NCBI GenBank assembly: GCA_013180625.2
Contig: SNVD02004565.1
Coordinates: 744,001 to 808,000, forward strand
Direction of reading: 5' to 3'
DNA: 64,000 bases
Source of the DNA: Boswellia sacra
Lineage: Eukaryota; Streptophyta; Magnoliopsida; Sapindales; Burseraceae
Positions within the stretch are counted from its first letter, which is position 1; each line of letters opens with the position of its first letter. Shown in pieces: positions 43,762 to 56,528 of this stretch. The notes beneath the pieces are model-generated. The model was not told the DNA's origin, did not search any database, and saw nothing but the letters and a program-made list of their open reading frames with translations. Both the position numbers and the translations under genes were made by a program.

Positions 43762-46700
43762 ATGAGTTGTTCTGCTGGAGCTGGGGGCTTAGTCAAGCTT
43801 TTGAAGCTCTTTGTAGAGATACATAGGCGGGTTTTCCTTAAGATGTCTATGGCTCGTAACGGTTGTGACTGTAATGGCGTATTGCCAGCAAGCTCCATGC
43901 TGAAGAAGGGGAAGGAGTCTTTGTCTTGGCGTAGTTGTCTCATAGGATGGAGGAGAAAGCTTGTGTTTTTCCTGGTTCTAGGTCTTGTTGCAACAGGCAG
44001 CTTTGGGTTTTTCTTAATGTTTGACACTGGAGCTTTGTGGAGGAATGGGAAAAGTTCAGAATCTTGTGAAAAGAGAGCTAAATTCTTCGTCCAGCAGTTT
44101 AACGTCAGCGATAACCAGCTACATGCTTTGACTACTTTGTTCTCTGAGTCAGATCAGGTACTACTATTATATTTCTTCAACTTTATATCTTTTCTAGCTT
44201 TGGAGCTGGACTGTATCTTCTTCCTGTTTTAATTGTTTGGTCAATTAGTTCGTTGCTTGAAGTAGTTTCTGAGGAGAGCTACTGTTTTCGTATACAAATT
44301 CGTTGTTTTGGTTCAAAATTTTAGCTGAACACGTAAAAATTTGTTTTCTCCCTTGTGTACGAACTTTCTTTCAGAGAACTCCGTTTACTATTCACATGAG
44401 CCTGAAGCATTCCTTCTATGCCTTGGAATTAACTTAAGATTTGGGGGTGGACAGGAATGTGGTAAAGACATGAAGCTGAAAATGGGGATTTTGGTTCAAA
44501 TAAATTTTTTTTTAGGCTTTTTCTTTCTTGGCAGTATAATTGAGTGCCAAACTATTTGACAACTTAGCATGGAATTGGATGTTATTCTAACTTGTTAAGT
44601 AGATGTTCGTTTAAATATTCTTATGCTTCCCAAATATGCTTATAGTATGCCTGTGCTACTAGAAGTCTTTTATATGAACATATCCATTTCCTTTCTTCTT
44701 TAAAAATAGTTGTATTTCAGAAGCATATAATTTGTTAATTGTTGTTGAATTACAACAAACATTGGAGAAATTATAGATGCTAAAAAAAATATTTAAAATT
44801 TAGAAAGGAAGCATTCAATTGCCAGTGCTGTGTGACTGTAAGTAATGCTAGATTTTTTTTTTTTCTAAGTATATACATATTTTATTTGAAGGCTTATGTT
44901 CTCTTGTGAGTCTCTGTATTACAGATAGCTTCGTTCGAGTGTACCAGAGAACCAAGATCTGGAATGTCTTTAAGAAATGGCATTATTTGCACTCTGAAGG
45001 CACCGTGTTTAGAGAAGCTGGAGTTCCACAAGCAGAATGTGTGGGTTACCGAAAATGTGGAGCATAACAACCAATGCCCAGTCAAAGATGTGAACTTTCT
45101 CCAGGAGCTTGATCTATCCATGTTAGATTATAGATATTTTGTTTCACAATCTAACATTTCACGTAATTGGTTGAGTTCTATAAAGGTAGGACCGTGATTC
45201 TTAAAACTGTTAGAATTAACATTTGGATTATGCTTCTACATCTCAGAATACAAGTTGCCACATAAGGGACCAGTTTTTGTGATTCTTGTTAATAAATATT
45301 CTATTAAGTGCTATAATGTCATGGTGATTTCAAGTCTTACTTATAGGCATTTAAGTGAGAGCCTGCAGGAACCTTTTCTTCAGACTGCATGAAACCTGGT
45401 TATGAACATTTACTGTCGCTTTCAAGCTTCATTAACATGAGCATTTAACAATAATATATTGGGAGTTGTTTTCTGCCAAAAAAAAAAAAAAATTTCTTTG
45501 TCCTAAAAACCCTCTTTTCTAAATCTAATATGGTTGAATTATTTCTCCAAACTCCTTCTAGCTTTCGGAAAATGTGAACAGTCTTTGTGAGTGATATTGC
45601 TGAATAATTAATTTATGGGTTGTCTTGGCTTTGTTCAGAACATCTCACAAACAATGACTTGGGGGGACTGTGCAATAGAGCATGCGAAGGAATTATATTT
45701 TTGTTTGGTTAAAGGATCCTGGTATGTCTTTGTTGGAACAATATTAAGCTGCACGATTTTTGGCCTTCTTTTGAAATTGAGGTGGACCCAGAAGCATGAG
45801 CTGGCTCTGACACAACAAGTTGCACAACAAAGACAGTTGCTGCTGCAGCTGCAGCAACAGCGTGTTCAGAATAAGAACACTCCTAGTGGTGGTGGAAAGT
45901 GGAGGAAGCAGTTGCTAATAGTATTTATCTTGGCTGGTTTTGGAACTTCTACCTGGTTGTTTTCGCACGAGAATCAAAAGATTGTTTCGAAGAGGGTAGA
46001 GACACTTGCCAGCATGTGTGATGAGCGAGCCCGGATGTTGCAGGATCAGTTCAATGTGAGCATGAACCATGTTCATGCCTTGGCTATTCTAGTATCCACC
46101 TTTCATCATGGGAAACAACCTTCAGCCATTGATCAGGTAATCTACTCCTCTGCCTGTTTCTCCTATATTTCTTTGAGATTTTATTTCACGAAACCTTATT
46201 CAATGCTGTCTTAACTTATGTATCACCTAGTTGACTTTTTGAATATAAGATGATGGGCAGGTACGAACAATCCACGGGAGAAAAAAAAAATCATAATTAT
46301 TTAAGAAGTCATGTCAGGTTTCAAGAGCTTGTGAAAAGGAACAAATTGTAAATGTACTTTTGCTCTATACTGCTTGACTTTCTAGAGTTATTTTGACTTG
46401 ACTTTGCACTTTTATTACACAGAAAACATTCGGTAAATACACTGAAAAAACAGCTTTTGAAAGACCACTTACCAGTGGCGTAGCTTATGCTTTGAAAGTT
46501 CTTCACTCGGAGAGGGAACAATTTGAGAAGCAGCATGGATGGATAATAAAGAAAATGGAAACTGAGGACCAGACACTTGTACAGGATTGTATACCAGAAA
46601 AATTGGATCCTGCACCTGTTCAAGATGAATATGCACCCGTAATATTCTCTCAAGAGACTGTCTCTCACATCGTCTCGATTGATATGATGTCTGGAAAGGT

Positions 46701-49700
46701 GAGCTTCATTTGGCTTGGGTGCTTGCTTCTTTTCCTCATCGGTTATTTATTTATTTAACTGATAATTGCAACTTTGTTTTTACACCATATATGATCCATC
46801 CAAACAATTTAAATTCATACCAAAAGAAAAAACAATTATTTACCTTCTTTTATTTCTTTCACTTTCAGTAATCAGAATTTAAGATTATGATCTGTATTAA
46901 AGGTCTCTTCATTATACTTTGTTAAATGATATTCCCTGTTTGGGATCATGCTGCCGACTGTCTACCTAGGTTGAAATCTAGGAATGTGTAATTGATAGAC
47001 TTGAAAGTTGCCTGTATAGCCAACATGGCGAATTTTGAAAGTCTCAGTGATACTCTAACTTTGTTATCAGATGAAGTGTGATAGACTTTAAGTGGAACAA
47101 ATTTTTTGAAATGAACTACTGTTTGTCGGGAAGGTCTGTCCTAGTGAGATGTACAGCAGAAGAATTTCACTAATTGATTGGGCTGTTCTGAGGTTCTACA
47201 CCATTTGATGGTATAGTATGGTTAAGCATCCATGGTCAGATGCTGAATTTTTAAATTTGTTTAAGGGTTTATACAGGTCATTCTAGAGATGCCAAACTTC
47301 TTGGTTGCACTGAATGTCTACTAGATGAGATATCACTCAACTTTCATTACATATCTGCTGAATTGTTTGGTCTAGCTCCACTTAGATGTTTATTTTCAAG
47401 ACTCTTTAAGTTCCTAAAAAATGCTTATGTTCAAGAACACTCCTTTTACAAGCATCTAATAGAATTTTCCTATCAAGCTAATTGAGTCATTATATGTTGT
47501 GTAGGAAGACCGTGAAAATATTTTGCGAGCAAGGGCATCTGGAAAGGGAGTTCTGACATCACCCTTTAAGCTATTGAAGTCCAACCACCTGGGTGTTGTA
47601 CTCACGTTTGCTGTGTATAACACCGACCTACCTTCGGATGCTACACCAGAACAACGTATCAATGCCACTGTTGGGTATGTCTCGCCATGAATGTCATGAT
47701 TTCCGACATTTGGCCTAGCACATTATTTTATTATGAATTACTATATGTTTTATTTCAAAGAGACTAAGTTGATTTTAATACTTGGATCATGTCTTGCAAA
47801 AGGTATCTGGGAGCATCCTATGATGTGCCATCACTTGTAGAGAAGCTTCTGCACCAACTTGCAAGCAAGCAAACTATTGTTGTGAATGTATATGACACAA
47901 CTAATGCCTCTGCTCCCATCAGCATGTATGGTACTGACGTCATTGATACTGGTCTACTCCACGTTAGCTACCTGGATTTTGGCGATCCCTTACGGAAGCA
48001 TGAGATGCACTGCAGGTTTGTTCTCGCAAAGTCTTTATGGTACATTATGAGCTGAAAGTCATGGAATCACATATTTGCTAAGGTGCAAGTTACGTTTCTT
48101 TTTTTCAGGTTTAAGCAAAAGCCTCCTATACCTTGGACGGCAATTAATGCATCACTTGGGGTCCTAGTCATTACTTTGCTGCTTGCCTATATCTTCTATG
48201 CTGCCATATATCGAATTCAAGAAGTTGAAAAGGACTATCTTGAGATGATGGAGCTTAAAGCTCGTGCTGAGGCTGCGGATGTGGCAAAATCCCAGGTGCA
48301 TACCCTTGTCCCATTGACAGGAGTTCTCTGCTGTTATTAAGAATTTCAGAAATTCCCATCTGAAACTTTTTCTGTGTTTCCTCATTGAATTATGGATTCC
48401 TCTTTCAGGGTTTTTCTCCTTAGCAATTTTCCCCTTTCTTTTTTTTGTTTTAACAATATTGTTTTGTCATGTTATCTTTACCAAAGCTTCTTCATTTTGT
48501 AGTTTCTTGCCACTGTTTCCCACGAGATCAGGACCCCAATGAATGGTGTCTTAGGTAACTTAAGAGCCTTTTCAATTATACCTCTAGAATTCTGCAATTG
48601 CAAGATTAAGTGTTACATTGCTGTTTATGATCATGTTCTAGGTATGCTGCAAATGCTGATGGACACAAAACTTGATGCAAAACAATTGGACTACGCCCAG
48701 ACTGCTCATACTAGTGGGAACGATCTTATCACATTGATAAATGATGTTCTTGATCAAGCTAAGATAGAGTCAGGCAGGCTCGAACCAGAATCTGTACCTT
48801 TTGATCTGCATTATATTCTTGATGGCATTCTGTCACTTTTTTCAACCAAAGCAAATGAGAAAGGAATTGAAGTAATGCCAACATATTCCCTTTTTATTTA
48901 CTTTATTGTTTTAATTATCTTCTTCCCCTTCAATTAGTGTTTTTAGTATCATTCTTATATACACTTGGTTTTTGGTATATATTCATGTGAGAGAAGTTTG
49001 CTGCATATGTCTCTGATCGGGTACCTGATGTTCTCATTGGTGATCCTGGGCGTTTCCGCCAAATAATTACAAATCTTGTTGGAAATTCGTTTAAGGTTAG
49101 TTATGTTTCTTACCATAGCCTTTTCTTTGTTTTCACTTTTTGTCTTGTATGGAAGTGAAGATTAAAAACCTTATTAATTTCTAGTAGTAAGCTATTTATT
49201 TTAGGACATCAAGATCTTAGGATTTTCACCTTTTTATCGGGAATTTTTCCTCTTCCTTTTCTTATCAGATTCCTCATCATGGTACCTTAGACCTCCCAAA
49301 GTTTATGTGGGTTGTGGTCTTTGTTTGATGGATTCAATATATTTTGGACATTTTGTTAAAAGTCACCCTTCATGAGAGATTTTGTAGAATTTTGATGGTA
49401 TTTTCAATTGATATTTTGTTCCTTTATTTATTTACTGATTTTTGGTCCGTGGCTTACATCTTTTAATTTTGAGTTGTTTCTATTTAAGCAAATTCCTCTC
49501 CTTAATCTACATATACATCTAGTTTAGTGTAACTTGCTATAGTTCGACTTTAACTATGCTTTTTCTTCTAAAGACCAATGTCCAACAGCATGGGAACATA
49601 CCTTTTACGAATTTTTTTTTCTTTTAAACAATTCCATCTAATTGCGTACAAATGGTTATAGCTAAAAAGTTGGAGCATAGTTTATTTCTCTGTACCTTTG

Positions 49701-52700
49701 CACTTTGCAGTCTAGTTTTGCTGCCACAAGATTTGGAGGATGCTGCTGTTATACAGCTCCCCTTTTTCTTTTGAGGATGCTCATCTAGGTCTTCTTGTCT
49801 TTTCAATCATCCTAACATGTTAATTCCAGACCAGACATTTCTCAAGATTGTTAGTTAACACCAATGGAAGTTTTAAATTGAGTACACTTGAGTAATGTTG
49901 AGCATCCTTAGTGAATTCCGTGAAGGTTAATTTCAATTTCAGTACTTTTTAAAAAATTTGTTTTGCACATAGGAAAGTGAAGAAACTTTTAAATTACTGA
50001 GTTCCATTCTAAAACAAATATTTACATGTTTCAAATGACTTGATACAAAAAGTGGGCTGCTGTTTCATGGTAATTGTGCACCATGACCTTGAAAGTATCA
50101 TAATGCTAATGGGCTAGAAAAATAACAAATCTCTGCTGATAATTTTCAAGACTCTGAAGTTATGATGTATGATGCTATCAGTCTATCAACAGCCAAAAAT
50201 AAGTAGTTAATACTTATGGTTGCCATGGGTCAATTGTGCTATCAGATCCACAAATTATGATGTTGCATCTCTGGCGTAACATAATATTAAGTTTGGGTCA
50301 CTATTTTTTTTCACCTGCTTTGCAGTTCACACGCGACAAGGGGCATATATTTGTCACAGTGCATCTGGCAGATGAAGTGAGGAGCAGATATACTGTTACA
50401 GACAAAGTGCTGCAACATGGTTCAGGTTCGAACGAAGACAGGTCTAGTACTGAGATTAAAACATTGAGTGGGTTTCCTGTGGTTAACAGATGGAATAGCT
50501 GGGATAGCTTTAGAATGATATATACCAAAGAGACATATGAGCGACCTGGAACGGTTAGGTTACTAATTACCGTTGAAGATACCGGAGTGGGAATTCCTCG
50601 AGATGCACAATGCCGTATTTTTACTCCTTTTATGCAGGCTGACAGTTCCACTTCACGAACATACGGTGGAACTGGAATAGGATTGAGTATTAGCCGCTGT
50701 CTGGTGGAACTTATGGGTGGGGAGATAGGGTTTGTGAGTGAACCTACTATTGGCAGTACTTTTTCATTTACTGTATCTTTTCGAGTAGGAGAAGCAAGTT
50801 CCTTGGATAAGTTGCAGCATTGCTATCCAAATGTCTCAGAATTCAAAGGATTAAGAGTGTTGGTCGTTGATGATAAAAGCATTCGTACTGAGGTTACCAG
50901 ATATCAGCTCAAAAGGATGGGAGTAATTGTGGATATAGCTCACAATATGCAAGCAGCATACTCTTATCTAACCAATTGCGACCCCAGGTAAATTCCATTC
51001 TGCTAGAATAGTTGGAAGGATGATATTTCATTGAATATTCAAGGCTCTAAATTTTATACAAAAACATTGAAACCTTATAAAGTTTTTGTCCGAGAAATTG
51101 TTTGTTCGTTTCTTTATTGGAGTTCCATTTTTATAGTGAAAGAAACCTGCAGATGATACATCCGGTTGAGAAAACTAAATGTGAGTTACTTTTATCATAT
51201 CCACCACATAAGGAAACCTACAAATAATACGTTGGATTAAGAAACTGTCAAAATTATTATTCACTTTTGGAGTGAATTGTCTGAAGCTTTTGATAGCTTT
51301 TTCAAATAGCAGTTTGTAGACTATTCCATTCTGTTCTTGTCTTGCTCTTTAAAGTTAAATTATAAAGAAAAATTACTGTTGGAACATATATTTGTTATTT
51401 TGCTAATGCATGGTTGGTTGTTTTGCCCAGTGCGGTGGGAGAATTGGCTGTAGTTCTTGTTGACAGCGATGTTTGGAATAAGGAAACTGGTCTCGCATGT
51501 TATCAGTTGCTAGAAAAGAGAAGGAAAGAATGTTATCTGAAGTTAAAAGTTAAACATGCAAAGATTTTTCTCTTGGCTACCTCAATTAGTTCTACGGAGC
51601 TCAATGTGCTCAAATCGGATGGTATTGTAAATTTGCAGATGAAACCTATTAAGCCGAGTTTCTTGTTTGGCTGCTTGCAAGAAGCTATTGGAAGCCATAA
51701 GAAATGGGAAGTAAATAGGAAGAAACCAGCCAATCCTGGGAACCTACTAAATGGAAGACGAGTTTTGGTGGTGGATGACAATAAGGTTAACAGAAGAGTT
51801 GCAGAAGGTGCTCTAAAAAAATATGGAGCCACTGTTACTTGTGTGGAAAGTGGCAGCGCCGGTATAGAGTTGCTTAAGCCACCGCATGAGTTTGATGCTT
51901 GTTTCATGGATCTGCAAATGCCAGAAATGGATGGGTAAGTAATATGTCGCTCCGTTTCTCTAGTTATGTTGCATTTTAAATCCGAAATTGGGCACTTTGC
52001 TTTGCTGGCTGAACTCACGAAGTGCTTGCTGGAAACTCACTCAAAATCTATGCCCCTAAATTTTCAACTTGAAATTTGTATTGTTCCTTTATTATTTTGG
52101 TCGCTAGGTAGAATCAAATTTTTGGTGTCCATCCTATTGGACACAAATTACCACTTGGCGAAATGCCTGTGGTCATTTCTTGCTTCCCTTTGCAGACATT
52201 CATGAGACCCACTGCATTTAATTAGCTGTATATATAGGCATGCTTTTTGTCTCGATTATGTTGAAAGTTAAAGATACAGAATAAAAAATTTCAAACAGGA
52301 TATATGATTGAAAGACTCCCTTTGATTTAATGGTTACATTTCTTATTTCATTGACATGGTAAAAAAACTGTACTTTTTATTATATACCTGCATTTTTCTC
52401 TGAGCAAGTTGCAGAAAATCTTCAATTGAAAAAAAAAAAATGTTACTTCTATTGGTTCTCTTAATTGTTGGGAATTTCTTGGATAGGTATCTTGTTGAAA
52501 CATTTCCCTCAAGTACACATCATATTCTTGACTCTTAGAAAAAATGCAGGTTTGAAGCGACGCGGCAAATTCGCGCTGTGGAGGATGAATTCAATGAGAA
52601 AATTGCTTCTGGTGATCTCACAAATGTAGCTTACCATCATGTACCAATATTGGCAATGACAGCTGATGTCATTCAGGCCACAAGTGAGAAGTGTTTGATG

Positions 52701-52784
52701 TGTGGGATGGATGGTTATGTCTCAAAACCTTTTGCAGAAGAGCAACTTTATATGGCATTAGCAAAATTCTTTGAGTCTGGCTGA
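43762..52784 (+). CDS. AHK2: Cytokinin receptor hybrid histidine kinase, AHK2 type
   Basis: Thirteen exons give 1260 residues: 43762-44157, 44925-45185, 45639-46136, 46423-46698, 47505-47674, 47803-48015, 48109-48295, 48503-48554, 48642-48871, 48997-49095, 50326-50987, 51431-51934, 52550-52784. Membrane segments lie at about 67-87, 247-264, 310-327 and 614-638. The CHASE hormone-binding domain lies between the last two ([19 protein letters not shown]). The phospho-accepting His is His674 in [10 protein letters not shown]. The ATPase part has [18 protein letters not shown] and [11 protein letters not shown] receiver-like domain ([13 protein letters not shown]) precedes the true receiver, which has VVDDNKVN, Asp1175 in [11 protein letters not shown] and SKPF. 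Cytokinin binding at the ER or plasma membrane starts a His-Asp phosphorelay to AHP proteins. The long N-terminus with extra membrane segments marks AHK2 rather than AHK3 or AHK4. The ATG at 43762 gives MSCSAGAGG; the frame also opens at TTG six codons earlier. Confidence 0.95.
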
Positions 52785-53170
52785 TAAGAGTGGGATTGAT
52801 GTGGCTATGGTTTTTAATTGAGGGTTCAACCAACTGCTGTTCTCCTATATGTCCGTATTGACACCTAAAGCATTTTTGGTTGTCGAACTAGCGACAAGCC
52901 TGATTGCTGTGAGCTGGTGTATGGACCAATTCCTATCCCATCCCTGGTGCCTTGCCAATATGGTAAGCTTTATGCTACTTGGTTTGGATGAAATTGCATA
53001 GGTGTCTGGTCTGCCATGCTTGCATCATTTTGACATTAGTTTTCCTTCTCAAAAAGCTTCTTTCCTGCTATTTTCTTTCACAAAACTTAACTGGTCACAC
53101 TCAATAGCCACCTGCGAAATATGAAAAAAAAAAAAAATGTCGTAAACTTTTGTTTCCATATCATTTTAAA
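52785..53170. other. AHK2 3' UTR
   Basis: Sequence after the stop codon is T-rich without coding signal, as expected for a 3' UTR. It runs into the short repeats that begin at 53176. Confidence 0.5.
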
Positions 53171-53175
53171 AACTG

Positions 53176-53385
53176 TGCATCATTGTTTATGTTTCCAAGT
53201 GTAAACTTGACAGAATTGATAATCGTTTACGACTGCAGGAAATTGGAAAAAAAAAATGCATCATTGTTTATGTTTCCAAGTGTAAACTTAACAGAATGGA
53301 CGAGTGTTTACGAGTGCAGTCCTCATGGATATCTCATGCAAATGATAATGGATATCTCATGGACGAGTGTTTACGAGCGTTTTTC
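53176..53385. repeat. Nested direct repeats downstream of AHK2
   Basis: A 41-base unit starting TGCATCATTGTTTATGTTTC occurs at 53176-53216 and 53257-53297 with one mismatch. Around it, GGACGAGTGTTTACGAG (near 53299 and 53361), TGGATATCTCATG (near 53327 and 53349) and TTTACGACTGCAG/TTTACGAGTGCAG are also repeated. Several rounds of local duplication are the simplest explanation. The open frame across it (53150-53431) only reflects the repeat. Confidence 0.9.
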
Positions 53386-53431
53386 TGATCTGAATAGCTT
53401 TCTGTTTGCAGGAGGAGTGATGAGCATGTGA

Positions 53432-54839
53432 TGGAAACTGATAGGCTTAAGTATGAGTAAATACTGGGGAGAGTAATCGAATGCTTGCCAGTTTGTTATA
53501 TCCACATGACATCATATGATCACTTGCTGGGATCAATAACATGAAATGGTGGCCTCATTATTATTATATTTGTATATATCCCTATTATTTCGCTAATTAA
53601 CTGTCTTCTAAGTTATCCCTCTTTAGAGTCCGGATGAGATGGATGATTTATCATTTTCATTTTCCCAAAATCTGTCTGGAATAAGTGGATTCAACTGCAG
53701 CTGAAATTTTGAATTATTCATTTTATTAGAGTCAAATATGGCTGTTTATTGTCAATATTGTATCATTTCCGGGACAAGTGTGCTTCGGTTGAGGGAGAAA
53801 AAATAATAATAATAATAACAAGGATTGTAAGTTAATGCAGTGGATAGCATTACCAGAAAGACTCTCTGCAATGATGTTCAAGAGATATTGATCTGACGTC
53901 CTCATACTACTGCATGTTTGCTGAAGGATCATTTTGTCTGATTGCTCCAGTGGTTTGTAGAAGAAGATGGTGGTCGATTAGTGACTCAATGGTACCACTT
54001 TGCTTATATGAGGTTAATGCCCTGTTTGTTGAAACTTGTGATCTTGTTTCTTTGTTGTAGATGGCAATTTTTTCTTGTTTTCTTCATTCTTGGTAGAATC
54101 ATTGTATTGACTACATTGTAACATTTAATTTGCTTTGCTTAGAGTGAATAATTTGTTTCTCAGTTCAGAGTCATAAACATGTCGTCGACAAACTATGCCA
54201 AGCTATGTTCAACTTTTAGCATCTTGGTTCTGATAGATGATAAAAACATAACGTACACATGTAATGGACAATCCATGAAACCCTTTTCGAACAACATCTT
54301 GTAGTTGTGGGCTTTATGAAAATTTGTGATGTGATCATCATGACAAGTGGTTTTCATGGTAAGTGGTAATTTATACTGCTACAAGGGGATGCAATTACAT
54401 TGCAGTTTAATAATTACTTGATGCTTTTCACTCGTGAATTGTGATGATATTACTAAAAGTAGACCATAACATGGCAACCAACACGATTATGTTTTAAGAA
54501 TAATGAAGCTTTGTTTTGTATTGTTGGAAAATCTTTGAGAATTATTAAAATACCAAACTCCCAGGTGCCATGCATATTTATCTTTTGCTTTGTAGGGCAT
54601 AAACAGCCAACGTGAAGCCCATTTTATATAGTGGATTCGAAGTCAGTTGTCTCCACACGGTTACTGCTTTATATATGGTAAAATGACCTTTAAGATGACC
54701 TTAATATATAAATATTTTATGCACTAAACGCATGAAGCTAAAATGCACTCAACTGTTTGTGGCTAAGAGAACTCTCACGGGATAGGCTGTTAAGCCATAG
54801 CCGCATCTCACTCTTCTGCATCTCACTCTTTCTCTAGGA
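53432..54839. other. Intergenic DNA and X8 gene promoter
   Basis: No recognised gene. AATAATAATAATAA runs occur near 53805. TATATAAATATTTTATG at about 54704-54720 is a plausible TATA region for the X8 gene, about 120 bases before its ATG. Confidence 0.45.
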
Positions 54840-55905
54840 ATGACGTCAAGGGTTTTGGTGACAATGATGCTTGCTCTGCTTGTTATGTTGCTTATTACTC
54901 CAAAGTCAGGTAAATTAACCAATGATTACAAAATTTCTAGCATTCAATTACAGAAGTTATATTCATGATAAAATTTAGAATCTGAAAACTTCCAAGTTCC
55001 CATTCTTGTTCTCTAATGGTCTTCATTTTCACTACATTTCTTTTTGTTCAGTCATAAGCTACCTAGCTTAAGTTACAAGTCTTGATTAGTTATTAAGCAC
55101 CTTTCTGTCACTTAACTGTAATTTGTTTTATATATGTGTGGATATGTTAGATGCGCAGCTTGAGCAATGGTGTGTAGCTGATGAGCAGACCCCAGACAGT
55201 GAGTTGCAGGCTGCCCTGGACTGGGCTTGTGGGGTAGGTGGTGCAGATTGTAGCAGGATTCAGGTGAACCAGCCTTGCTATTACCCCAACACTGTGAGAG
55301 ACCATGCTTCTTATGCCTTCAACAGCTATTTCCAGAAGTTCAAGCACAAAGGCGGATCTTGCTACTTCAAAGGAGCTGCTATGATTACAGAGCTTGATCC
55401 CAGTAAGCACCAAAATGAATTCTTTATTATGAATCGTTAATTAGAGAGTCAACAAGGAAAAGTTCCTGCATTGCATTGTAAACGATGATTTATCATCTTT
55501 ATCATGCAAAATAAAATAATTTAATGCGGTTCCATGTGCATGAATATTGGAAACGTGAATTTGGATAAGAATATTTTTGTCTATTATTTTCTTTTTCAAG
55601 TATCTAATGCAAAAGTTATGAACAACCTTCCTTTCATCACGCAGCAAGGGAAGGAAGAGTTAGAGAGTAAATGAAAGACATCAACCCATGTGGGAGCCAC
55701 TAATCTTGTCCGCTTAATTTTTAATCTGTCACTAAAAGCCTTTTTCTTTTATGATTCAAAACAAAAAATCATATCTGGGTCTACTTAATTACTTTTATTC
55801 TCCTATCATCTATTTTCATTGAGACCTCTCTATCATGATTCATGACCTTGTTCTAAAATTTTGCATGCAGGTCATAACTCTTGCCACTATGAGTTCATAG
55901 CCTGA
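54840..55905 (+). CDS. Small X8-domain secreted protein (Ole e 10-like)
   Basis: Three exons, 54840-54909, 55151-55402 and 55871-55905, give 118 residues. The first exon encodes a signal peptide (MTSRVLVTMMLALLVMLLIT). The rest is one X8 domain: EQWCVADEQTPDSELQAALD, then WACGVGGADCSRI, PCYYPNTVRDHASYAFNSYF, GGSCYFKGAAMIT, and the last Cys in HNSCHYEF. It has the six cysteines and aromatic residues of the family. X8 (CBM43) domains bind beta-1,3-glucan (callose). Olive Ole e 10 is a stand-alone example, and plasmodesmata callose-binding proteins add a GPI tail, which is absent here. The last exon codes only 11 residues, including the final cysteine of the domain, so skipping it would break the fold. 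Confidence 0.92.
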
Positions 55906-56528
55906 TTCATCAGCATTCAGCAAAGCAGTCCCCGTCTGAGATGACTCGAAGCCAGAGTAAAATGGGAATAAACAATCCCAATATCCGTTTTAAGTGTTAT
56001 TTTAGTTTTGCTATTGTAGTAGATTGTTGTTTGCAAAATCAGAAACGAAAAAATAAAACCTGTAGAACTGATGTTAGATGATTTTTGGCTCGTGTTTCCA
56101 ATAAACAGAGTCAACTGTAGAAACTAATTTCCTTGTTTCACTTTTTTATATTAGACAAGTGTTTAAACAAAGAAAAATTCTTATGCTTGCAAAAAACTAT
56201 CAAGGCACAGACGTGCAGAACTCAAACGCAAATATTTTTTTGTACTTTCAGACACTTAGGTGAGGATTTATTGGGATTACATACGAAGTAAAACTGAAAG
56301 TACACTTATCAAAGGGTTTAATTAAGCTGTAATAACATTCCAAGAACCAATGCATTGGGTTTCACACGATGACACTCTTCGTAGTATTGAAATTTACACC
56401 ATAAGCCAACGGCTCAACATATATGAGAAGAAAATTTATCAGCAACTCGTCCATCCCAAATAGATGCATGAGGCTATGAATGCAGCAATAGGCTACAGAA
56501 GTCATGCCACAAAGTACAGTTGAAATGC
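55906..56528. other. Convergent spacer between X8 and TMEM256 genes
   Basis: 3' UTRs of two converging genes. The minus-strand frame 56362-56550 overlaps the TMEM256 3' end in another frame and is a shadow. Confidence 0.55.
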
